DNA of 30,853 nucleotides from a virus. A model generated the notes under the pieces. It was given only the letters and a program-made list of their open reading frames with translations. It had not been told where the DNA came from and ran no database searches. Position 1 is the first letter of the stretch, and every line of letters starts with the position of its first letter. The stretch covers positions 1 to 30,853 of IMG/VR virus record IMGVR_UViG_3300008450_000279. One strand, given 5' to 3'. The position numbers and the translations under genes were made by a program. Of the stretch, positions 23,671-30,853 are shown piece by piece.

Positions 23671-23695
23671 AAAAGCACCCGAGGGGTGCTTTTTT
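23671..23695 (+). terminator. Strong intrinsic terminator after gp23
   Basis: The stem AAAAGCACCC/GGGTGCTTTT has a 3-base loop (GAG) and is followed by a T run (six Ts from 23690). The A/T-flanked stem can also work from the minus strand. It separates the head genes from the fibre region. Confidence 0.92.
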
Positions 23696-23702
23696 GTCCT
23701 CT

Positions 23703-23710
23703 GATAAATA
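23703..23710 (+). promoter_or_regulatory. Late-promoter motif (GATAAATA) next to a start codon
   Basis: GATAAATA matches 7 of 8 positions. With T4 geometry initiation falls at 23715-23716, on the ATG at 23715. No ribosome site lies between the gp23 terminator and this ATG, so a leaderless mRNA is predicted. Confidence 0.6.
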
Positions 23711-23714
23711 ATTC

Positions 23715-23981
23715 ATGGCTAATCGAATTCCGCTGGTTGTCAACTCAGCGAGCAGTCAAATTGAAGAAATAGCAGTTGGTGACAATCTTAATTTAAGTAA
23801 TAACGACATTATAAATGTAGGCAATGTCAGTGCGGTTGGCAAAACTACTTCCAGTACTATGCAGTTATTAGGATTGGTAGCTGATCCTGCAGGTGTAGCA
23901 GGCTTGATTTACTACAACATTAACACAGGTAAATTTCGTGGATATAATGGCGTAGTTGGCGCCTGGCAAGATCTAAATTAA
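23715..23981 (+). CDS. Short fibre-like protein sharing the N-terminus of the large fibre gene
   Basis: The 88-residue protein starts MANRIPLVVNSASSQIEEIA and continues GDNLNLSNNDIINVGNVSAVG, nearly the same as the first 40 residues of the large fibre gene at 28977. The end (LIYYNINTGKFRGYNGVVGAWQDLN) is a C-terminal phage fibre motif in which a short beta segment with WxxL closes the protein. It thus looks like a minimal fibre with head and tip but no shaft, either a real short adhesin or a reduced copy. Its stop overlaps the convergent glycosyltransferase gene by 4 bases. Confidence 0.75.
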   Translation: MANRIPLVVNSASSQIEEIAVGDNLNLSNNDIINVGNVSAVGKTTSSTMQLLGLVADPAGVAGLIYYNINTGKFRGYNGVVGAWQDLN

Positions 23982-25129
23982 ACTTTCATCCACCCTAGAT
24001 ATTGGCTGACTTTTTTGGTAACTGCTGTCCAGTCATCAAAGTTTTCTTGTCTAAAAAGTCTAGCAGTTGAATACCAAGGACTAGAATCTTGATTCAACAA
24101 CCAACGCCAGTCTGTGCTGAATTTTTGTAGCATTATCCATGTGGGCCGACCTAATGCGCCACTCAAGTGTGACACAGCAGTGTCTACGCCAATAACAACG
24201 TCCATGGCCATAATTAATGCCGCAGTGTCTACAAAACTTTTAACGCTGCCAGGATAGGCCTGCACTCCTGCTTCAAGCAAGGCTGCTTCTTCTTCTTCAG
24301 GATCGGCGTCAACTTGCAAATTGATCCATTCGTATTGAGGATTAGATTTGATCATGTCCAGCATTACAGGGAACGGCACACTCTTGTGTTGATTAAGCCA
24401 AGAATCTCTGCGCCCACTCCAACAAAAACCCACACGCATGCGGGTTTTAGGACCCAGTATCTGCAACCACTCTTGCTGACGGCCTTGATCTACGTTGAGA
24501 TAGTTCACTGGCCTGGGCAAATTTTCCAACGTTACTCCAAGTATGCCAGGGATGCTCATGATAGGAATCCAATAATCAAACTCACCCATGTCGTCAGTGT
24601 ATGTTCCCAACTGCTGAATGACGTCGCTAGATTGCAACAAAGGAATCAATCCGTCGGTAACCTGAAGCTTGATTTTTGCTCCAGCCACATGCAAGTTGTA
24701 CAAGAATCTGCAAAACTGAATGTTGTCTCCGTGGCCTTGTTCGCCTACCACAAGAATAGTTTTGTCTTTGAGATCTTCGCCACGCCAGCGAGGCTGTTGG
24801 TGTTTGGGTTCAGTGCCAGCAAGATGTTCGTATTGCCATCTGGCTTCATAAGCTGGCCATCCATTGGTGTAGTCGCCCATCAACAACAGTGCCACTGCCA
24901 AATTGAATCTAGCAGTTACGTTATTTGGATCCAAGAGAACAGCATGTTGCAAGAACGGTATGGCTCGTTGAGGATGTCCAATTTCTCGCATGACATTGCC
25001 GTAGTTGTTGAATGCCGCTGCTGAATCCATGTCTTTGGCAAATGCCAATGCATAACATTGCAGGGCTTCACCGTATTGTCGGTCAGCTCGATGTTGGTTG
25101 CCTTGTGAAATTAAAAAATCAGTTTCCAT
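23978..25129 (-). CDS. TPR-repeat glycosyltransferase
   Basis: The 383-residue protein has about two to three TPR units (residues 1-95: GEALQCYALAFAKDMDSAAA, RAIPFLQHAVLLDPNNVTAR), the linker GWPAYEARW and a glycosyltransferase-like domain: ILVVGEQGHGDNIQF, RMRVGFCWSG, then VVIGVDTAVSHLSGALGRPT, as in heptosyltransferase (GT9-like) and OGT-like TPR enzymes. TPR-glycosyltransferases of this type are common in aquatic phages and bacteria. It is the only minus-strand gene in the fibre region, so it may glycosylate fibres or change host surface sugars; the target is unknown. A late motif reads directly onto its ATG. Confidence 0.82.
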   Translation of the reverse strand: METDFLISQGNQHRADRQYGEALQCYALAFAKDMDSAAAFNNYGNVMREIGHPQRAIPFLQHAVLLDPNNVTARFNLAVALLLMGDYTNGWPAYEARWQYEHLAGTEPKHQQPRWRGEDLKDKTILVVGEQGHGDNIQFCRFLYNLHVAGAKIKLQVTDGLIPLLQSSDVIQQLGTYTDDMGEFDYWIPIMSIPGILGVTLENLPRPVNYLNVDQGRQQEWLQILGPKTRMRVGFCWSGRRDSWLNQHKSVPFPVMLDMIKSNPQYEWINLQVDADPEEEEAALLEAGVQAYPGSVKSFVDTAALIMAMDVVIGVDTAVSHLSGALGRPTWIMLQKFSTDWRWLLNQDSSPWYSTARLFRQENFDDWTAVTKKVSQYLGWMKV

Positions 25130-25134
25130 GGTAC

Positions 25135-25142
25135 TATTTAAT
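25135..25142 (-). promoter_or_regulatory. Late-promoter motif (ATTAAATA) for the glycosyltransferase gene
   Basis: Read on the minus strand, ATTAAATA matches the late consensus at 6 of 8 positions. Six bases downstream is the A of the ATG at 25129, so a leaderless transcript is predicted. No ribosome site is visible upstream of the ATG. Confidence 0.45.
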
Positions 25143-25169
25143 GGCTATATGACTACATTCTAACATTTC

Positions 25170-25265
25170 CATAAATACTTGTCAACACAATACGGTGTTT
25201 TATGCGGTTTAACCCGCCGCGTAGCGACTAGAACTCGCATCGGACTTCTGTAAGGAGAAACAAAA
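25170..25265 (+). promoter_or_regulatory. Late promoter plus long leader of a virion gene
   Basis: CATAAATA (25170-25177) is a late motif with initiation near 25183, giving an unusually long leader of about 83 bases. The leader has a small GCGG/CCGC hairpin (25203-25216) and a strong AAGGAGA ribosome site before the ATG at 25266. The length and the optimal ribosome site suggest high expression of the gene. Confidence 0.5.
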
Positions 25266-26051
25266 ATGGGACGTCCTCTTAAAATACAAAAAACAAGCAC
25301 TGGTTCAGGCAACGGCGGCGCAGCCGTTAGCGTTGACATTGGCTTTCCAAATTTTGGATCATTAACTGCCCCTGTGACCAACACAGGCGACACACTCAGT
25401 GCTACTGAATATCTTGGCGTGGTGGGTGGTGCAGCCCCCACTGATACGCCTTCGGCAACCAATCCTAGAATTGACGTAATTGTGAACATTGCAGCCCCTG
25501 ACGGCAGCGGTATTGGCGTTGCTAATGGATATATTATCCGTCAAAAAGGTTCACACAAATACCTAGTTGGTGATGCCAATGGCGTTAACGACGGCAGTTT
25601 TGTAGTTGGGCAAGCATATCAAATTAGTGTTGTTGGAACAACAACTAACTGGACCGCAGCCGGTGCTCCTAGTAACTTTGGATTAGGCACAATTTTCACA
25701 GCAACTTCTGTTGGTGGATCTGGCAACGGCGCAGCATTCTCAGTGGGTGTTTGTGTACTGGCCGATGACACTACTCCAGCAGCTGGATTGATGGCTATCA
25801 CATTTACAGTTACTGATTCTACTGCTACTACTATCTCCAAATTGACCAACAAGTTCTTGTTGGATTGGACTGGCGGCGCAAACTATGACCCTGCCAGCGT
25901 TGTGGCTGACAAGCGTTATGCAACCAACTTCTTTACAGACGAAGGTACAGTTATCAAATCAGGTACCACTGGTGCAGCAAACTCAGGCACAGTACAAAGC
26001 GGACAACAAAATCTGCTTGACTTGGCCATTGTTGACAACGTTACTTCTTAA
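25266..26051 (+). CDS. Virion structural protein (GRPLKI family)
   Basis: The 261-residue protein starts MGRPLKIQKTSTGSGNGG and has the segment YLGVVGGAAPTDTPSATNPR, then GYIIRQKGSHKYLVGDANG, VCVLADDTTPAAGLMAITFT and KRYATNFFTDEGT. This is the pattern of a structural protein found in many T4-like aquatic phages (often labelled virion structural protein). A module of about 45 residues (GQAYQISVVGTTTNWTAAGA to AAFSVG) is inserted before VCVLAD; the same module occurs in unrelated phage structural proteins, so it may be mobile. Its long leader and strong ribosome site suggest an abundant product. Confidence 0.75.
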   Translation: MGRPLKIQKTSTGSGNGGAAVSVDIGFPNFGSLTAPVTNTGDTLSATEYLGVVGGAAPTDTPSATNPRIDVIVNIAAPDGSGIGVANGYIIRQKGSHKYLVGDANGVNDGSFVVGQAYQISVVGTTTNWTAAGAPSNFGLGTIFTATSVGGSGNGAAFSVGVCVLADDTTPAAGLMAITFTVTDSTATTISKLTNKFLLDWTGGANYDPASVVADKRYATNFFTDEGTVIKSGTTGAANSGTVQSGQQNLLDLAIVDNVTS

Positions 26052-26067
26052 TTGATTTAACCCCTGG

Positions 26068-26099
26068 ATCCTCCTAGATAACTACTAGGAGGATTTTTT
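26068..26099 (+). terminator. Terminator hairpin that also holds the next ribosome site
   Basis: A perfect 10-bp stem ATCCTCCTAG/CTAGGAGGAT (26068-26077/26085-26094) has a 7-base loop and is followed by five Ts and the ATG at 26100. The 3' arm contains AGGAGG, the ribosome site of the next gene. The hairpin can end the transcript or, in read-through RNA, hide the ribosome site. Confidence 0.75.
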
Positions 26100-26687
26100 A
26101 TGAGTTTTGGTTTTGTATTAGGCAATGGTGTCAGTCGGTTAGAATTGAATTTGCAAACTCTCAAAGAGCTTGGTCCAATCTATGGATGTAATGCATTGTA
26201 TCGAGAATTTGCACCCACGGTTTTGGTCAGCACAGACAAGCCCATTAGCGAATCCATTCAACACAGTGGATATGCCAGTGAACACAGGATGTACACTCGA
26301 AAACCCATACCGGGACTAGGAGCACATAGAGTCCCGGATGATTATTTTGGATTCAGTTCAGGACCCATTGCAGTGGCTCTTGCGGCTATAGATCAAAATC
26401 GTGCAGTGTATCTCATTGGATTTGATATGGGTCCCACAGCCGGGGACCGATTTAACAATGTGTACGCAGACACTGAGTTCTATAAAAAAAGCTCTGCCCG
26501 CCCAACTTACACAGGAAATTGGGTCAAACAACTGCAAAGAGTGTGCAAGGACTTTCCAGACGTTGGATTTTTCCGGGTAATGGGCAAAACCACAGCGGCA
26601 ATTGCTGAGTTACGGGGCATTAAAAATCTAGCTGCCATGCAAATGGAAGACTTTCAAAACCGCATAAATAACACAAAGGATCTTTAA
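26100..26687 (+). CDS. MptE/DUF115-like (glyco)transferase-fold protein
   Basis: The 195-residue protein starts FGFVLGNGVSRLELNLQTLK, followed by LGPIYGCNALYREFAPTVLV and STDKP, then FSSGPIAVALAAIDQNRAVY and LIGFDMG. The GNGxSR, 'GxNxLY' and STDxP motifs resemble the MptE-like/DUF115 group and related sialyltransferase-like folds in phage and bacterial surface-sugar loci. The reaction is unknown. It lies between two virion genes and only 1 base before a fibre gene, so modification of fibres is possible. Its ribosome site is inside a terminator hairpin, so it is probably made at a low level. Confidence 0.65.
   Translation: MSFGFVLGNGVSRLELNLQTLKELGPIYGCNALYREFAPTVLVSTDKPISESIQHSGYASEHRMYTRKPIPGLGAHRVPDDYFGFSSGPIAVALAAIDQNRAVYLIGFDMGPTAGDRFNNVYADTEFYKKSSARPTYTGNWVKQLQRVCKDFPDVGFFRVMGKTTAAIAELRGIKNLAAMQMEDFQNRINNTKDL
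26663..26670 (+). promoter_or_regulatory. Late-promoter motif (CATAAATA) for a fibre gene
   Basis: CATAAATA matches 7 of 8 positions and lies inside the end of the preceding gene. Initiation near 26676 gives a 12-base leader with AAGGA before the ATG at 26688. Confidence 0.5.
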
Positions 26688-28202
26688 ATGACTACCTACA
26701 ATCGTGTCGCAGGCAATTTGGTATTCCAATCCGTAGGAAATACCGACACAGTAACTTTTGAAGGCTTGACAGCCAATGCAGCCACGGTTGTGATCAACGG
26801 TAACCTTTCAGTGACTGGCAATGCCGCACTCACAGGTAATATTTCTGGCGATAATATCTTTAACGGAACCACCAGTATTGCTATTCCCACTGCCAGTGGC
26901 AATGCAGTAATTTCAGTAGGTGGTGTGTCCAATGTGGCAGTTTGGTCAACCACTGGTGTGGTTATCACAGGAACAGAATCTGTGACTGGCAATGTCACAG
27001 GCGGTAACGTATTAACTGCTGGATTGATTTCAGCAACAGGCAATGTCAGTGGTGGAAATATTGTTGCATCAAGCAATATTATTTTAAGTTATACTTCAGG
27101 TGCAACTACAGACAGAATTCTGCGTTTTTCTGATGCAAATACTGCTATTACCACAGTTGGTGCCAACATTGGAGCAATTGAATGGTTTACATCTGATGCA
27201 GCACCAGGATCTAGAGTTACCGCTGCCATCAGAGCTGTGTACTCCGACTCTCTTGGCAATGCCAATATTTTAATTCAAACAGCCAACACCACAGCAGCCA
27301 CTCGTATTGCTATCATTGGAGCATCTGGCAACGTTGGTATTGCCAACACTGCACCATTGCACACATTTGCAGTTAGTGGCACCATGTACGGATCCAGCAC
27401 ATTGACCATAGTTGGCAACATAGATGGCGGCAATCTAAGCACAGCCGGGTTGGTAACAGCCACGGGCAATGTAACTGGTGGTAATGTGGCCACAGCTGGA
27501 TTGATAACAGCTACAGGTAACATCACCGGCGGCAATTTGATCAGTGTTGGTGCAATTGGCGCAGGAGCCGGCGGCATCAGCACAACTGGCAACGTTACAG
27601 GTGGTAATTTGGTCAGCCAAGGTGTTATCACATCAACTGGTAACATTACCAGCGGCAACGTGTTTATTGGTACCACAGCCAGCTTGACAGCCAATGTCAA
27701 TGCTGGAAACGCAGTTATCACATCAAATGTTTCTGGCGCCAACGTCAGTATTGGAACCCTGCTGACTGGTAACGGTATTGGAGTACCAAATTTTGTTGTG
27801 CAATCTAGCGATGCTCCAATTTCTTCAGCTACCCCGGCCAACATTGGAACATTGACATTTACAGCCGCTGCTAACAATCGATATTCTTTTGTGAGTTATG
27901 TTACACTGGTCCCAGACGGATCAATGACCATTTCTCCAAGCGTTAATTTTTCATCAGGCACCTGTAACTTCACTACAGAAACTCAAACCACTGGTACGTC
28001 TGCATTTGCCACAGCTACAAAAACCACAAGTGATGACGTGGCAACCACTTATGCCAGCACCGGCACCGTTGCTAGAACACTGAGAATTTCGGGTACTTTC
28101 TTCAACACAGTAGATACCGCAGTGACCTTGAGATTGCAAAATTCCACCGGTATAATAACCGCTAAAACAGGTTCTTACCTTACTTTCACCAAAGTTGCCT
28201 AA
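26688..28202 (+). CDS. Repetitive fibre/adhesin protein
   Basis: The 504-residue protein is made of repeated short beta units of the type 'GNVTGGNxxTAGLITATGNITGGN', rich in Gly, Asn, Thr and Val, with the units clearest at about 95-140 and 235-330. The N-terminal MTTYNRVAGNLVFQSVGN gives a short head, and the C-terminal part (about 360-504: VQSSDAPISSATPANIGTLT and after) looks like a beta-sandwich tip. Such proteins form the trimeric shaft of phage fibres. It is related to the two genes downstream by these units. Conventional expression with AAGGA. Confidence 0.7.
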   Translation: MTTYNRVAGNLVFQSVGNTDTVTFEGLTANAATVVINGNLSVTGNAALTGNISGDNIFNGTTSIAIPTASGNAVISVGGVSNVAVWSTTGVVITGTESVTGNVTGGNVLTAGLISATGNVSGGNIVASSNIILSYTSGATTDRILRFSDANTAITTVGANIGAIEWFTSDAAPGSRVTAAIRAVYSDSLGNANILIQTANTTAATRIAIIGASGNVGIANTAPLHTFAVSGTMYGSSTLTIVGNIDGGNLSTAGLVTATGNVTGGNVATAGLITATGNITGGNLISVGAIGAGAGGISTTGNVTGGNLVSQGVITSTGNITSGNVFIGTTASLTANVNAGNAVITSNVSGANVSIGTLLTGNGIGVPNFVVQSSDAPISSATPANIGTLTFTAAANNRYSFVSYVTLVPDGSMTISPSVNFSSGTCNFTTETQTTGTSAFATATKTTSDDVATTYASTGTVARTLRISGTFFNTVDTAVTLRLQNSTGIITAKTGSYLTFTKVA

Positions 28203-28222
28203 AACGGTAAACTGGGTCTTAT

Positions 28223-28230
28223 GGTAAATA
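28223..28230 (+). promoter_or_regulatory. Late-promoter motif (GGTAAATA) before the second fibre gene
   Basis: GGTAAATA matches 6 of 8 positions. Initiation near 28236 leaves a 17-base leader with AGAGGA (28235-28240) before the ATG at 28253. Confidence 0.4.
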
Positions 28231-28252
28231 CACCAGAGGATCCTGTAAACCT

Positions 28253-28954
28253 ATGGCACAACAAATAATTGACACCGGCGCCGCGGCCAATGATGGCACG
28301 GGCGAGCCGTTGCGTGATGCATTCGATGCTGTAAATGACAATTTTACAGAAATTTATGCCGCAGGTCCTGTTGGCAGCAATGTTGTTATTGCCAACAATG
28401 TAATTTCTGTCAACGGTCTTAATTCCAATTTGGTGCTGGCTGCCAATGGTATTGGAAACATTCAGGCCAATAGTTCCATCATGCCTTCAATTGATGCTGT
28501 GTATGACATAGGATCGCCAACCAAACGAATTGACACAGTTTATGCTTCGTATTTTGTGGGCAACGGCAGCCTGCTTACAGGTATTGCTGGTGGATCTGGC
28601 AACGGCACAGCCATTGCTAACGGCACATCAAATGTAGCTGTTCGCAGTTCAGGTGGTAATGTCACAATTGGCATTGGCGGAACTGGCAATGTGGCTGTGT
28701 TTTACAACAACGGCCTCACTCTCAGCGGCAACCTACAAGCTGCAAATATTTTCAGCACTGGCTTGGTCAGTGCTTCGGGCAACGTTACTGGCGGCAATAT
28801 CAATGCCACTGGCAATATTTACATTGGTAACACTGTTTTTACTAGAACACTAACTGTGGGCACTAGAACCACTCCGGTATCCGTACCATTGTCCAGTAAC
28901 AACAGTTTTAATGTTTTGACTCGCACCGGCAACGTGGTTGTGTATACCACATAA
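28253..28954 (+). CDS. Fibre-like virion protein with conserved phage head motif
   Basis: The 233-residue protein starts QQIIDTGAAANDGTGEPLRD and AFDAVNDNFTEIY, a motif found at the start of many phage tail fibre and structural proteins. It then has DIGSPTKRIDTVYASYF, GNGSLLTG, a block TSNVAVRSSGGNVTIGIGGT and GNVTGGN units. The TSNVAV to GIGGTGNV block is shared with the two neighbouring fibre genes. The ending (NVLTRTGNVVVYTT) is short. It probably is a short fibre or a fibre-attachment protein. Late motif and AGAGGA lie upstream. Confidence 0.72.
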   Translation: MAQQIIDTGAAANDGTGEPLRDAFDAVNDNFTEIYAAGPVGSNVVIANNVISVNGLNSNLVLAANGIGNIQANSSIMPSIDAVYDIGSPTKRIDTVYASYFVGNGSLLTGIAGGSGNGTAIANGTSNVAVRSSGGNVTIGIGGTGNVAVFYNNGLTLSGNLQAANIFSTGLVSASGNVTGGNINATGNIYIGNTVFTRTLTVGTRTTPVSVPLSSNNSFNVLTRTGNVVVYTT

Positions 28955-28976
28955 ATGATAAAATTGGATTAAGATA

Positions 28977-30853
28977 ATGGCAAACAAGATTCCGTTAGTA
29001 GTAAACACAGGTAGCGCACAGATTCAAGAGCTGGCCAGTGGCGATAATTTGCTGTTGACCAACAATGATATTTTGGGTGTAGGCAGTATCACTGCTGCCA
29101 ATAACATTGTTGCTAGTGGCAATGTTTACGGTACGTATTTTATTGGTAACGGTTCACAGTTAACTGGGCTTGCCACCGGCAATTCAACTGCTATTGAAAG
29201 TGGAACATCTAACGTTGCTGTTGTAAGTTCAGGCGGCAATGTCACTGTTGGTATTGCTGGCACCGGTAATGTGGTTGTGGTTGGAACCAACACAGTCACA
29301 GTCAAAGCCAATATTCTTCCTGCTGCCAATCTAACCTACAGCCTTGGCAGCCCAACAGCACAGTTCAACGATCTTTATCTTTCCAACAGCACTATTTTCC
29401 TAGGCAATGCCACAATCAGTGCCAACTCAACTGCTGTTATAATGACCAACGAAAGTGGTCAACAAACTGTAATCAGCGGTGGCGGTACGCTCACAAGTTA
29501 TGGCAATGCCAATGTGGCATCTTATCTTGCCAGTGGCGCAGACACTAGCAACATTATCACTACTGGCAATGTTCAGGGCACTTATGTTTTAGGTAATGGT
29601 TCACAACTGACTGGCTTGCCTGCAACATACGGCAATGCCAATGTTGTGGCTAATTTGGCTGCACTAGGCACCAACCCAATATCAACTACTGGTAACATCA
29701 CTGCTGGATATGTGTTTGGTAATGGTAGCCAACTGACTGGCTTGCCTGCAACATACGGCAATTCAAACGTTGCTGCATACCTGCCAACCTACACTGGTAA
29801 CCTAGGTGGCGGCAACGTTGGAGTGAGTGGAGCAGTAACTGCTGCCACAGTTAGTACTTCAGGCAACATCACCGGCAGTTATATATTAGGTAATGGTAGT
29901 CAACTGACTGGCTTGCCAGCAACATATTCAAACGCTAATGTTCAGGCATATTTGCCAACCTACTCGGGCAACATTGGCGCACTACTTGCCAACGGCAACA
30001 TACAAGTTGTCAACGGTATTTTCATTGGTAACGGTGCTGGACTTACTGGCGTTACTGCCAGCTCAAATGTTGGATCAGCAAGCAAACTTTCAAACGGCAC
30101 AACAGAATTTAATATTCCTGTGGCCAACGGCAACGTGGTTGGTAACATTGGTGGCGTGACCAACGTTTATACTTTTGCCTCAACAGGAATGAGTGTTGCT
30201 GGTAACGTAACAGCAAACTACTTTATTGGTAATGGTAGTCAACTGACCGGTTTACCTGCCAGCTATGCAGATTCAAATGTTACAACATTATTGGCCGCGT
30301 TAGGGTCAAATGTTATTAGCGGAACAGGCAACATAACAACCACTGCCAACATCAGTGGCGGCAATGTTGCCGGTACATTGAGCACAGCCGCACAACCTAA
30401 TATCACAAGTGTTGGTACACTCGGATCATTGAGTGTAACTGCCAATATTGATGGTGGCAACTTACGCACTGTTGGACTGATATCAGCAACTGGCAATGTG
30501 TCAGGTGGTAATTTAAATGCCACAGGATTGAGCTTGAGTGGTAACGTTGTTAGTGCGTTAGTTTCAGCAGCCAATATTACAACTACTGCTAACATTTCAG
30601 GCAACTACATTTTAGGTAATGGCTCACAACTCACAGGGGTCAATTCCGTAACTGTTGATGTAACAGACACAAACGGCCTAACAACCATTTACTACCCTAC
30701 GTTTGTAGAGAATCGCACCACAGCTCAGATAGCACGGGCGGATGTGGATCTCACCTACCGGACTGATGATAACCTATTGACCGTGGGCAATGTTTCAGTC
30801 ACTGGCAACATAGATGGCGGTAATCTACGCACAGCAGGGCAGGTTACAGCTAC
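28977..30853 (+). CDS. Large fibre protein with GNGSQLTG repeats, cut by right edge
   Basis: The frame is open from an ATG at 28977 to the window end (at least 625 codons), with no stop. It starts MANKIPLVVNTGSAQIQELA, as in the short gene at 23715, continues with FIGNGSQLTGLATGN and a TSNVAVVSSGGNVTVGIAGT block, and then repeats the unit 'GNVxGxYxxGNGSQLTGLPATYxNxNVxxxL' at about 29592, 29718, 29889 and 30228, and in looser form at 30024 and 30615. GNGSQLTG marks turns in phage fibre shafts, often before an intramolecular chaperone domain, which would lie beyond the edge. It has a weak ribosome site (GGATTAAGATA). Confidence 0.85.
   Translation, partial: MANKIPLVVNTGSAQIQELASGDNLLLTNNDILGVGSITAANNIVASGNVYGTYFIGNGSQLTGLATGNSTAIESGTSNVAVVSSGGNVTVGIAGTGNVVVVGTNTVTVKANILPAANLTYSLGSPTAQFNDLYLSNSTIFLGNATISANSTAVIMTNESGQQTVISGGGTLTSYGNANVASYLASGADTSNIITTGNVQGTYVLGNGSQLTGLPATYGNANVVANLAALGTNPISTTGNITAGYVFGNGSQLTGLPATYGNSNVAAYLPTYTGNLGGGNVGVSGAVTAATVSTSGNITGSYILGNGSQLTGLPATYSNANVQAYLPTYSGNIGALLANGNIQVVNGIFIGNGAGLTGVTASSNVGSASKLSNGTTEFNIPVANGNVVGNIGGVTNVYTFASTGMSVAGNVTANYFIGNGSQLTGLPASYADSNVTTLLAALGSNVISGTGNITTTANISGGNVAGTLSTAAQPNITSVGTLGSLSVTANIDGGNLRTVGLISATGNVSGGNLNATGLSLSGNVVSALVSAANITTTANISGNYILGNGSQLTGVNSVTVDVTDTNGLTTIYYPTFVENRTTAQIARADVDLTYRTDDNLLTVGNVSVTGNIDGGNLRTAGQVTA
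29592..30650 (+). repeat. GNGSQLTG-type shaft repeats in the fibre gene
   Basis: Near-identical DNA (ggtaatggtagtcaactgac and variants) begins at 29592, 29718, 29889, 30228 and, less well, 30615. Distances of 126, 171, 339 and 387 bases are multiples of three. The first two copies share about 40 bases almost unchanged, which suggests recent in-frame duplication. Confidence 0.8.

Noticed and set aside
26696-30604. Several minus-strand Pro/Val/Leu-rich frames across the fibre genes
   Set aside because: They are antisense to repetitive Gly/Asn/Thr codons and lack start signals; the plus frames are clear fibres.
29592-30650. CRISPR-like spaced repeats
   Set aside because: Spacing is irregular, in multiples of three, and lies within a coding frame of a fibre protein.
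1-30853. tRNA genes, insertion sequences, integrase or attachment sites
   Set aside because: No T-arm/anticodon pattern, transposase motif or terminal inverted repeat was found on reading both strands.

Overview
This window is a stretch of a T4-like myovirus genome. It carries an almost complete T4-type head module in canonical order: portal gp20, a small head gene, an acidic prohead core protein, protease gp21, scaffold gp22 and major capsid gp23. It also has gp46/gp47 recombination nuclease genes, a gp55-type late sigma factor, baseplate genes and a long tape measure. The divergent gp55 (large internal insertion), the glycine-rich GNGSQLTG fibre proteins, the TPR-glycosyltransferase and the radical SAM genes look like those of aquatic T4-like phages (cyanophage, pelagiphage and freshwater relatives). 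The host cannot be read from the sequence. The window is cut at both ends: a minus-strand virion gene at the left edge and a large fibre gene at the right edge are incomplete.

Layout. 1-1868 (minus): baseplate genes (a partial gene, a gp53-like wedge protein, a probable gp48/gp54-like protein with three 33-residue repeats). 1869-1975: divergent promoters. 1976-10337 (plus): gp55, gp47, gp46, then an overlapping cassette of radical SAM enzyme, unknown protein, second radical SAM/SPASM-like enzyme and SDR oxidoreductase, followed by a GIY-YIG protein and a small CxxC protein. About 10330-10796 has no ORF but has its own sigma70-like promoter and many strong helices: a candidate structured RNA. 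10796-13115 (minus): MTA/SAH nucleosidase, adenine phosphoribosyltransferase, a DUF6614-like protein, an ATE/GNAT-like protein and an unknown protein. 13115-14175 (minus): gp26-like gene whose 3' end carries a slippery AAATTTTTTC run leading in the -1 frame into a 76-codon extension that has no usable start codon. 14217-23637 (plus): tape measure with an M15-type peptidase domain, then the head genes, ending in a strong terminator. 23715-30853: fibre/adhesin and other virion genes mixed with a TPR-glycosyltransferase (minus) and a MptE/DUF115-like protein.

How the parts may work together. gp55 probably directs the late promoters, and NNTAAATA motifs sit before most structural genes. At three of them the predicted start of transcription falls on the start codon itself, which predicts leaderless late mRNAs. 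The two radical SAM enzymes would release 5'-deoxyadenosine or related products. The nucleosidase can cleave such compounds to adenine, and Apt can turn adenine into AMP, so the window may hold a phage-encoded SAM by-product recycling route.

The strongest candidates for something undescribed are the structured RNA at 10330-10796, the gp26-like -1 frameshift at 13345-13354, and the radical SAM/nucleosidase/Apt combination. All are inferred from sequence reading alone.
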